Source: an uncultured Fidelibacterota bacterium
Lineage (GTDB): Bacteria > Fidelibacterota > Marinisomatia > SCGC-AAA003-L08 > D37C17
Direction: 5' to 3'
Length of the DNA stretch: 7,027 nucleotides
Assembly: GCA_913049525.1 (NCBI GenBank)
Contig: CAJWYZ010000079.1
Span: 1-7,027, forward strand
The translations under genes and the position numbers were made by a program. The notes under the pieces were generated by a model. That model was not told the DNA's origin. It searched no databases and was given only the letters and a program-made list of their open reading frames with translations. Below are positions 1 to 5,828 of the stretch, piece after piece; within the stretch, counting starts at the first letter, position 1; every line of letters starts with the position of its first letter.

Positions 1-436
1 TAATCATAATTGGAGATTTTAGTGCCCCAATGGCTATGGGTAACTGAGGCCATAAGTCCCTGATTTCAAAAACAAACTTAGTGCTTTTTAACTTTTTAAA
101 TATCAGTGCCGGAATGGCCACAGTCAGAGGTGTACTGCTGGCAATTATTAAATCATATTTCAATTTTTTACCGATAATCATAACATACCCTAGATATGAG
201 ATATAAGAAAAAAATTTGGCGATAAAATTCATTTTATTCGCATATCGAATCGGGGCCCAATACACATTAATTCCCCATTCTTTAGAAAAAGAACTTTTAG
301 ATTGACCCTGCCAGTTCGCCGTGACCATATACACCGTATCACCCCTTTGGACCAGTCGTTTTGCAAATTCAAAGGATCGGGTTGAACCGGGCATGTTCAG
401 TGTATTAAAGTACTGATGTATATATAGAATTTTCAA
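1..436 (-). CDS. WbuB-like GT4 family glycosyltransferase, N-terminal part (runs off left edge)
   Basis: The minus strand is open from a TTG at 436-434 to the window edge, giving 145 codons with no stop. The protein begins (M)KILYIHQYF, then has a PGSTRSFEFAKRL segment (about residues 16-28), IASSTPLT (98-105) and FEIRDLWPQLPIAIGAL (122-138). These match the N-terminal Rossmann half of WbuB-like GT4 transferases, retaining GT-B enzymes that add a sugar from a nucleotide donor to a lipid-linked repeat unit at the inner face of the membrane. The C-terminal donor-binding half is outside the window, so donor and acceptor cannot be inferred. The start is placed at TTG because the conserved KILYIHQYF begins right after it, an in-frame TAG lies only 12 bases upstream (451-449), and the first in-frame ATG is at residue 15, inside conserved sequence. 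No Shine-Dalgarno site is visible. It follows the other glycosyltransferase after a 65-base gap. Confidence 0.88.
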   Translation of the reverse strand, partial: MKILYIHQYFNTLNMPGSTRSFEFAKRLVQRGDTVYMVTANWQGQSKSSFSKEWGINVYWAPIRYANKMNFIAKFFSYISYLGYVMIIGKKLKYDLIIASSTPLTVAIPALIFKKLKSTKFVFEIRDLWPQLPIAIGALKSPIMI

Positions 437-488
437 AATTATGGTGTTCTATACTAAAGAAAATTCACTTATTTCGATTGGATCCTGA

Positions 489-498
489 AAAGCGTAAA
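489..498. repeat. 10-base repeat AAAGCGTAAA, copy 1
   Basis: The identical plus-strand 10-mer is found 4 bases after the stop codon of the glycosyltransferase gene, in the 65-base gap before the WbuB-like gene. It has the same orientation relative to transcription as the copy before the flippase gene. The rest of this gap shows no hairpin, promoter or ribosome site that I can support. Confidence 0.4.
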
Positions 499-501
499 CA
501 T

Positions 502-1365
502 CTATATTTTTAAAGTTTTTCTGATAAATAAATAGGTCGCTAGAAAAAATCGCCAAACCGGATTTGTAGAAAATAAAGAATAAAACCGTCTTGGATATGT
601 GGGACGTTTTAATCCATTTTCGACCAGCAAATAATCCGCATCCCAAAGGGAGAAGACTGACCAGTAACTCCCTCCCAGTTTAAAATTGCGTTCTTTTTCT
701 ATGAAGTAATAATCATTTCTTTGTTGGGGATAATCATGGTTTTGATGAATGATTGTAATTGACTCGGTAGCATCTATAACGGGCACTTTATTATAGCGTG
801 CATTTTTTATCAGCCATCCGTCAAATCCCGGCCGGCCTACCACGAATGATGGTGGATTTAACTGGGAATCGCGGCGAAAGGTCCAGTAATCGATACCTGA
901 CATACGGTGAAGGCTTCCTTCTTCTTTTGCTTGATTGATTATTCTATCTTCCCATTCACCATTATCATCATACTCAATTAGAGTGGTCACATTCAAATCC
1001 CAACGGCGACCAATCATTAAAAATGGATCCCCATTTACAATATTATTCAGCCGATTAACTGAACTAATAAAAGACTGGGTTAAGATGATATCCGCATTGA
1101 CTTGAACCACAATTTCATGGTTAGCATGTTCTTGTACATGGTTGAATACTCCGTCAATTAATGGGGTGCCAAACTCGTTAACGGGAATTCCATTTACATA
1201 CTGGACACTTAATTCATGCGCTACTTTTTTTGTTGTACCTTCTTCATCTTCGAATAAAATAATTTGTACATCCGGGTGAAGATATTTCCAACTTCGAATC
1301 GCATTATACTGCAATATTTTAAAAGGACCTGTAAAAGACCGGGGGTTACTGAAAATTGTAATCAT
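502..1365 (-). CDS. Putative GT-A-fold glycosyltransferase (family with SGIDYW and HQNHDY motifs)
   Basis: This 287-residue soluble protein looks like a nucleotide-diphospho-sugar transferase. After an N-terminal strand and loop (MITIFSNPRSF) there is a NADI motif at residues 90-93 in the place of the metal-binding DxD of GT-A enzymes, then GRRWDL (119-124), SGIDYW (156-161), GRPGFDGWL (177-185) and HQNHDY (207-212). From memory, this motif set recurs in a family usually annotated only as hypothetical or family 2-like glycosyltransferase. NADI has a single acidic residue, so either the metal site is atypical or catalysis does not depend on DxD. The C-terminal 25 residues are basic and hydrophobic and may contact the membrane. 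The gene starts 15 bases after the GDP-mannose 3,5-epimerase stop with no clear Shine-Dalgarno site. It probably adds one sugar of the repeat unit; which sugar is unknown. Confidence 0.8.
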   Translation of the reverse strand: MITIFSNPRSFTGPFKILQYNAIRSWKYLHPDVQIILFEDEEGTTKKVAHELSVQYVNGIPVNEFGTPLIDGVFNHVQEHANHEIVVQVNADIILTQSFISSVNRLNNIVNGDPFLMIGRRWDLNVTTLIEYDDNGEWEDRIINQAKEEGSLHRMSGIDYWTFRRDSQLNPPSFVVGRPGFDGWLIKNARYNKVPVIDATESITIIHQNHDYPQQRNDYYFIEKERNFKLGGSYWSVFSLWDADYLLVENGLKRPTYPRRFYSLFSTNPVWRFFLATYLFIRKTLKI

Positions 1366-1380
1366 TATCGTGAAATATAA

Positions 1381-2370
1381 TTAATCTTCTACGTTTTGCT
1401 GGGATTGAGCCTTGACCTGTTTATTGATCCAATTAAATGTTTTTTCCATTCCCGATTTTAGAGACTCAGAAACACGCCAGCCAATCTTTTCCAAATACAG
1501 ATTATTATCTGAATTCCGACCTCTGACACCTAAGGGGCCAGAAATATTTTTTACTGTCAACTCTTTTTTTGAAATACCAATAACCATTCGGGCCAAATCA
1601 TTAATACTTATCATTTCATCCGAGCCTATGTTAACAGGCCCTGTAAAGTCAGAATCCATTAATCGCCTAGTTGCTTCAATACATTCATCAATATAAAGGA
1701 ATGATCGCGTTTGTTTACCATCACCCCAAACCTCTATTGAATTCCCATCTTCCGCCTCTGCCACTTTTCGACATAGTGCCGCTGGTGCTTTTTCCTTTCC
1801 GCCTGTCCATGTCCCTTCCGGGCCAAATATATTATGGTAACGGGCAATGCGCACGTTTAAGGCATAATTCCGGTAATATGATAAATAAAGCCGCTCACTG
1901 AATAGTTTTTCCCAACCATATTCAGAATCTGGGGCAGCAGGATAAGCAGAGCTTTCGACACAATTTGGGTTGTCCGGATCTAGCTGGTTATGCTCTGGGT
2001 ACATGCACGCAGAAGAAGAATAAAAGATTTTATCCACGTTTCTTTTTATGCAAAGATCGGCAATATTTAAATTTATCTGTGCCGAATTATGCATGACATC
2101 GGCATCATGCTCACCGGTGAATATGTAACCTGCTCCTCCCATATCAGCTGCGAATTGGTATACCTCATCAATATTATCAGTGACGACGCTCCTACAGAAT
2201 GCCTGTTCTCTTAAATCTCCCTGGATGAATTCATCGGCTACTTCATTTATATCCATAAATTCATGGTATTTTATATCGACTCCACGGACCCAATTGCCAT
2301 CATCCTTCAAGCTTTTTACCATAGCGCCACCGATAAATCCCCCTGCGCCACACACTAATATTTTTTTCAT
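1381..2370 (-). CDS. gme: GDP-mannose 3,5-epimerase
   Basis: This 329-residue extended short-chain dehydrogenase/reductase closely resembles plant GDP-D-mannose 3,5-epimerase, which converts GDP-D-mannose to GDP-L-galactose and GDP-L-gulose by transient oxidation at C4. The sequence shows the NAD-binding GAGGFIG (8-14) and the ribose-binding Asp32. It has AADMGGAG (74-81), SSACMYPE (119-126) with the acid/base Cys122, YGWEK (151-155) with catalytic Tyr and Lys, RYHNIFGPEGTW (177-188), and GKEKAPAALCRK (191-202), where Lys194 is the second acid/base residue. It also has WGDGKQTRSF (215-224), PVNIGSDEM (245-253) and GVRGRNSDNN (281-290). All these blocks are diagnostic of GME rather than of GDP-mannose 4,6-dehydratase or UDP-glucose 4-epimerase, and the length is close to the plant enzyme. 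The start codon overlaps the upstream stop as ATGA, and an AGAGGA ribosome site lies 6 bases upstream. The product presumably feeds the repeat unit with an L-sugar. Confidence 0.92.
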   Translation of the reverse strand: MKKILVCGAGGFIGGAMVKSLKDDGNWVRGVDIKYHEFMDINEVADEFIQGDLREQAFCRSVVTDNIDEVYQFAADMGGAGYIFTGEHDADVMHNSAQINLNIADLCIKRNVDKIFYSSSACMYPEHNQLDPDNPNCVESSAYPAAPDSEYGWEKLFSERLYLSYYRNYALNVRIARYHNIFGPEGTWTGGKEKAPAALCRKVAEAEDGNSIEVWGDGKQTRSFLYIDECIEATRRLMDSDFTGPVNIGSDEMISINDLARMVIGISKKELTVKNISGPLGVRGRNSDNNLYLEKIGWRVSESLKSGMEKTFNWINKQVKAQSQQNVED

Positions 2371-3191
2371 TTCATTTCCTCTATAATTTTGACAATACCT
2401 TCTTTTATTCCGATTTCCGGTTGCCAGTATCTCAAAATACTCGGGTCCGGCTCGTTTCTTTTATCTAGTTGAACACCATCTTTTTGTTTGGCAGGAACAA
2501 TTTCCGTCCCCGGGAATTGTCCCGCAATGATTTGGGCTATTTTTTGGATCGATATCCATTCAAAGCTGGTAATATGATATTCTGATTGTTTATCCAACTT
2601 ATCAAATTGTTGACTGAGAGTATATAGACACTTTGAGCAATCATCGCCATGTAAAAATTGTCGCACTTCCGTTCCATCGGTTAACATGTCAATTCGCTTA
2701 TTTTCTTTTGCCTTTTGAATAAAGTCAGTAATTACATGTGCTTTATCTTCATTGTGCTCAGGCGCATATACATTCCAAAATTTCACTGTGAGCCCTCCCA
2801 ATGCATCTGTATATTTTTCTCCAATTGCTTTGGCGGTGCCATAGGGAGAATAAGTCATATTAGACATTTGGCTGGATGCGAAAATAAAGGGTGTTTTATG
2901 AATATTGAGTTCATGAAAAACATTTTCCATAATGGAAACATTATTATGTAAAAACTCATATGTTTTCTGATGATGTTCCAAGTATCGTGAACCGCCCACA
3001 TCAAAGGCTAAAAAAAAGACGAAATCGGCAGCGGACATCCTTTTTGAAAGGAGAGAATTCCTATGAATTCGCAGATCCTCATTTTCTCCATTGAGAATAT
3101 CAAATCCAAAAACATTGTGTCCCTGAGATCTAAGGTAGTTACACAAAGGTGAACCTATTTGACCTGCTGATCCCAAAACTAAATAATTCAT
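2367..3191 (-). CDS. Compact NAD-dependent epimerase/dehydratase (extended SDR), substrate unknown
   Basis: This 274-residue protein has the N-terminal Rossmann signature GSAGQIG (7-13), an acidic ribose-binding residue (Asp31 in GFDI), and a catalytic YGTAK (Tyr117, Lys121) preceded by ASSQMSN (105-111). The tail holds FWNVYAPE (138-145), KAHVITDFI (150-158) and TDGTEVRQFLHGDDC (171-185), typical of nucleotide-sugar epimerases/dehydratases/reductases. It is shorter than the usual 310-340 residues. The Ser-Ser pair sits only about 10 residues before the catalytic Tyr, against roughly 25-30 in GalE- and GME-type enzymes, so the loop that normally lies there is missing. The gene starts 9 bases after the Wzy-like stop and overlaps the epimerase gene downstream by 4 bases (ATGA). 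The tight coupling suggests both act on the same nucleotide sugar, but the reaction cannot be named from sequence. Confidence 0.85.
   Translation of the reverse strand: MNYLVLGSAGQIGSPLCNYLRSQGHNVFGFDILNGENEDLRIHRNSLLSKRMSAADFVFFLAFDVGGSRYLEHHQKTYEFLHNNVSIMENVFHELNIHKTPFIFASSQMSNMTYSPYGTAKAIGEKYTDALGGLTVKFWNVYAPEHNEDKAHVITDFIQKAKENKRIDMLTDGTEVRQFLHGDDCSKCLYTLSQQFDKLDKQSEYHITSFEWISIQKIAQIIAGQFPGTEIVPAKQKDGVQLDKRNEPDPSILRYWQPEIGIKEGIVKIIEEMK
2377..2382 (-). promoter_or_regulatory. Shine-Dalgarno site for the GDP-mannose 3,5-epimerase gene
   Basis: On the minus strand AGAGGA sits 6 bases before the ATG at 2370, inside the last codons of the upstream gene. It is the only strong ribosome binding site in the window and supports this start. 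Combined with the ATGA overlap, it suggests coupled translation plus independent loading of ribosomes. Confidence 0.7.
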
Positions 3192-3200
3192 AGCAAAACC

Positions 3201-4505
3201 CTATTGATTAAAAACAATCCTAGTAAATCCATCTTTATTCCAGAAATTTTGAACAATCGGCTTTGCCAACAACAAAAAGGCCGCCAGAATAACCCAAGAC
3301 ATGATAAGACTGTTGTAATGAAAAATACTTATTAATGGTGAATAAAGGGTGAAAGCATAAAATAAAGTCAGAGGAATTAAAAAGAATAATTTCCCCCGTA
3401 TTACATTTTCATAGGTTATGGATCCAAACCATCCGATTAAGATCATAATCATCCCTGTACCTATAATAGAAAAATCCATAATCAAGCCCCGCAAGGCGGT
3501 GTAAATATTCGTTGAAAGATCTCCGGCAATAAGGATCGGTCCATATGAACCGAACTTCCTCTCAACTATATCGGTAAGACTTAAGGGCCCGGCAAAGGTG
3601 GATTGTCCGAATTGGATATTTCCATCATGTATCATCGTTACCCAATTTGAGAAAGCTGCAAGATATCCAAATAAGTAAGCTTTGAGCCGTTCCAATACCA
3701 GATCAGCTACTAATTCTCCCTGAGCTTGACGTAACCAATCCAAAAGGATAAATAACCCAACGAATAGGGTCGAAGCAAAAAGGAAAAACCTCTTGGATCG
3801 CTCATCAAAAAATTTATTCAAATTCTCTTGGAGTACGATCCTGGCGCCTAAAACTCCAGCATACCAGATCACAACGGTCGTAATGATGGTAAATCGGCTG
3901 GTTTCCATCAAGCCGAAGAGAATTGCAATAATTAATGGTAAAAAACACAAAAATGATTCTCGTATCTTCCGAGCCAATGGATATGCCAGACCCGCCAACA
4001 GGGAAGCGGGAAATAACCAATACCGGAAAAATTTTATATAGATGGGGTAATTGAGTATTTCTAAATATCGGTCTACGGATATTTCATTAGGCAGCATGAG
4101 CAGGTTGAAAATTGAAAAATTTAACTGGAATCGATTCATCGTAAAATCTAAAACCAGACCAACACCAATAAAAGTAAAAATTGAAGTAATAAAAACAGCA
4201 ATAAAAAGTACTGGCTTATAATCCTTAAAACTGTTCTCAAAATTATTATTAATCGTTGCCTGCTCATCGATAGCATTAGTGAACAAAAGAGACCCAAATC
4301 CCACGGCCGAAATGAATAGGGTAATAATCCATAAACCATAAGGCTGTATGGAATAGTCAGGGGCAAAAAGTAAGGGCCCAATAGAATACAGCAACCATAA
4401 CAAAGGAAAGAATACCCCCGGATGAATCCATGAGTTGTGAATTTTTCGAATAGATATCACAACCACAGTCTGAACAAGTAACGGTAAAATCAGTTGGAAA
4501 TTCAT
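3201..4505 (-). CDS. wzy: Wzy-type oligosaccharide repeat-unit polymerase
   Basis: This 434-residue, very hydrophobic protein has about ten to twelve predicted membrane segments. The N-terminal SWIHPGVFFPLLWLLY (25-40) and the later NIYTALRGLIMDFSIIGTG (332-350), which follows a long non-membrane loop at about 286-330, are the pattern of oligosaccharide repeat-unit polymerases in O-antigen and exopolysaccharide loci. Such proteins join undecaprenyl-linked repeat units at the periplasmic face of the inner membrane. Wzy proteins diverge strongly, so the call rests on topology, these weak motifs and position next to a flippase. The start ATG overlaps the flippase stop as ATGA, with no obvious Shine-Dalgarno site, so translation is probably coupled. 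A WaaL-like ligase is the main alternative but fits less well, because the IHP-FFxLLW opening is typical of the polymerase group. Confidence 0.8.
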   Translation of the reverse strand: MNFQLILPLLVQTVVVISIRKIHNSWIHPGVFFPLLWLLYSIGPLLFAPDYSIQPYGLWIITLFISAVGFGSLLFTNAIDEQATINNNFENSFKDYKPVLFIAVFITSIFTFIGVGLVLDFTMNRFQLNFSIFNLLMLPNEISVDRYLEILNYPIYIKFFRYWLFPASLLAGLAYPLARKIRESFLCFLPLIIAILFGLMETSRFTIITTVVIWYAGVLGARIVLQENLNKFFDERSKRFFLFASTLFVGLFILLDWLRQAQGELVADLVLERLKAYLFGYLAAFSNWVTMIHDGNIQFGQSTFAGPLSLTDIVERKFGSYGPILIAGDLSTNIYTALRGLIMDFSIIGTGMIMILIGWFGSITYENVIRGKLFFLIPLTLFYAFTLYSPLISIFHYNSLIMSWVILAAFLLLAKPIVQNFWNKDGFTRIVFNQ

Positions 4506-5755
4506 AGCTGGAATTTACCAATCCAAAAATCTCGTGATACTATTATAGTCAATAAATTATATACCAAAGCTGAAGCTATTAATGTATAGGCTGTGGCAAT
4601 TACCCCAATTTTTGGTATAAAAATTACATTCCCCATAATATTTATACCAACAGCAACCAGCATAAATATGAGCATTTTATTTGTTTTTTCCATCAATTCC
4701 AGCGGTTTGTGAATGAGCAAAGACCATTGCCATAGAAACCCGCCAATGAAGATCGGCAATACCACACCGGACATCTCAATGTTTAATCCCGGAGCCAGGA
4801 AACTCAACAGTTTTAAAACCCCTCCTTGGAATCCTAACAGGGTTAAAATACAAATTGCAAAGATTCCTCCTTGCAAAATCAATCCCCATTTTAAGGTTTT
4901 TACCACTAGGTTTTTTTTACCATTATTCCATTGATGTGTAAGAAAGGGGTGCAATGCCATAGTAATGGGAAATAGAATCAATGAGAAAAAACGTGTAAAT
5001 ATTTCAGCAAAACCTGCGTAGGAACCCATTTGAACTATACCAACATAATGCTCTAATAAATAGCGATCCAAAAATCGCAAAGATAAGCTGGTAGCAAACC
5101 AAAAGGAGATAGGAAATCCAAAAGAAAAGAATTTCTTCAACGACAGAAATGATTTCTCAAAATCTATATACCATTGTGTTCTTCCCTTTACTAAAAAGTA
5201 AAAAAGTGAGGGAAGCAAATAGGCAAAAATCAAACCTATTAAAATACTTTGATGAAATTTTCCGAAAAAATAGACCGCAATAACTGGACAGAAAATAAAT
5301 AAAGAAGCCTGAAAGAGATTTAATTGTACAACTTTTGATGCTTGACGATTTGATTGTAACAGAACCAATATTGTTGAAAAAGATCCCATTGAAATGGATA
5401 AAACCGATAAAAGTAGGAAGGAAGAAGGTTTAGGAAATTGCAGAAGTTGCAAAACCACAATTAACGCTAATGATATTAAACATGAAAAAAGCCAACCTCC
5501 GGAAATTGCCGAAGCGATTAGGCCTTGTTTTTGAAGCCTGCTGAAATAACGAATGATAGATTGGTTGAACCAGGCAAAGGAAAATGCTGTACACATATTT
5601 ACAAAAGAGAATAATAGGCTGTAATACCCAAACTCTTCAGGTCCCAGCCAACGGATAAATAATAAAACACTTAAAAATACTGCCACCCCCGGTATTGCTT
5701 TGGCCCAGGCGTAGGTGATCATATCTTTAACTAAAGAAAAGTGGACCTGTTTCAT
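4502..5755 (-). CDS. wzx: Wzx-type polysaccharide flippase (MOP/MVF superfamily)
   Basis: This 417-residue membrane protein has about twelve to fourteen predicted helices spread over its whole length. The N terminus carries the characteristic pattern of O-antigen/polysaccharide flippases: a first helix (about 17-35), then RWLGPEEFGYYSLLFSF (35-51), then a basic cytoplasmic stretch (IIRYFSRLQKQG, about 67-78) before the next hairpin. Near the C terminus, IPKIGVIATAYTLIASALVYNLL is the usual late helix of this family. Members move lipid-linked repeat units across the inner membrane. The gene follows the Wzz-like gene after a 73-base gap. TTTACGCTTT abuts the ATG where a ribosome site would be expected, and no Shine-Dalgarno sequence is visible. 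Its stop overlaps the polymerase start. Substrate specificity cannot be read from the sequence. Confidence 0.88.
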   Translation of the reverse strand: MKQVHFSLVKDMITYAWAKAIPGVAVFLSVLLFIRWLGPEEFGYYSLLFSFVNMCTAFSFAWFNQSIIRYFSRLQKQGLIASAISGGWLFSCLISLALIVVLQLLQFPKPSSFLLLSVLSISMGSFSTILVLLQSNRQASKVVQLNLFQASLFIFCPVIAVYFFGKFHQSILIGLIFAYLLPSLFYFLVKGRTQWYIDFEKSFLSLKKFFSFGFPISFWFATSLSLRFLDRYLLEHYVGIVQMGSYAGFAEIFTRFFSLILFPITMALHPFLTHQWNNGKKNLVVKTLKWGLILQGGIFAICILTLLGFQGGVLKLLSFLAPGLNIEMSGVVLPIFIGGFLWQWSLLIHKPLELMEKTNKMLIFMLVAVGINIMGNVIFIPKIGVIATAYTLIASALVYNLLTIIVSRDFWIGKFQL

Positions 5756-5765
5756 AAAGCGTAAA
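5756..5765. repeat. 10-base repeat AAAGCGTAAA, copy 2
   Basis: The plus-strand sequence AAAGCGTAAA lies immediately next to the flippase start codon (TTTACGCTTT then ATG on the coding strand). An identical copy is in the other sizeable gap of the window. Its role is unknown. Confidence 0.4.
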
Positions 5766-5828
5766 AAGACAATTAAAAAAGTGCAGATTGGTTATTAATT
5801 ATATAGATAAAAGTAGTTAAAGGCTTAT
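5756..5828 (-). other. AT-rich intergenic gap between the Wzz-like and Wzx-like genes
   Basis: This 73-base gap is the largest in the window. On the minus strand it contains TATAAT (5803-5798), 43 bases before the flippase ATG, but no recognisable -35 box at 15-18 bases upstream. An imperfect dyad pairs AATTAA (5771-5776) with TTAATT (5795-5800), which is weak evidence in such AT-rich DNA. No strong terminator hairpin was seen. It could hold an internal promoter or operator, or simply be a spacer. Confidence 0.3.

Noticed and set aside
469..501. Tiny ORF (10 codons plus stop) starting with ATG right after the glycosyltransferase stop
   Set aside because: It has no ribosome site and is too short to support as a gene; its first codons coincide with the repeated 10-mer.
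437..501. Possible transcription terminator between the two glycosyltransferase genes
   Set aside because: Only a 6-base GGATCC palindrome is present, with no stable stem followed by a T-run on the coding strand.
449..646. 65-codon minus-strand ORF overlapping the end of the glycosyltransferase gene, in the same frame as the WbuB-like gene
   Set aside because: Most of it overlaps the 3' part of a convincing gene in another frame, it has no recognisable motifs, and it ends at the TAG just before the WbuB-like start. It is best explained as a chance ORF.
1412..2386. Three plus-strand ORFs of 68-94 codons opposite the GDP-mannose 3,5-epimerase gene
   Set aside because: They are antisense to a strongly conserved coding sequence and show no protein family features.
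3793..4381. ORFs of 68-82 codons on both strands within the polymerase gene
   Set aside because: They lie in other frames of a long membrane-protein gene; their hydrophobic or basic character follows from the host codons.
4713..4934. 73-codon plus-strand ORF opposite the flippase gene
   Set aside because: It is antisense to the flippase helices, lacks a ribosome site and has no recognisable motif.
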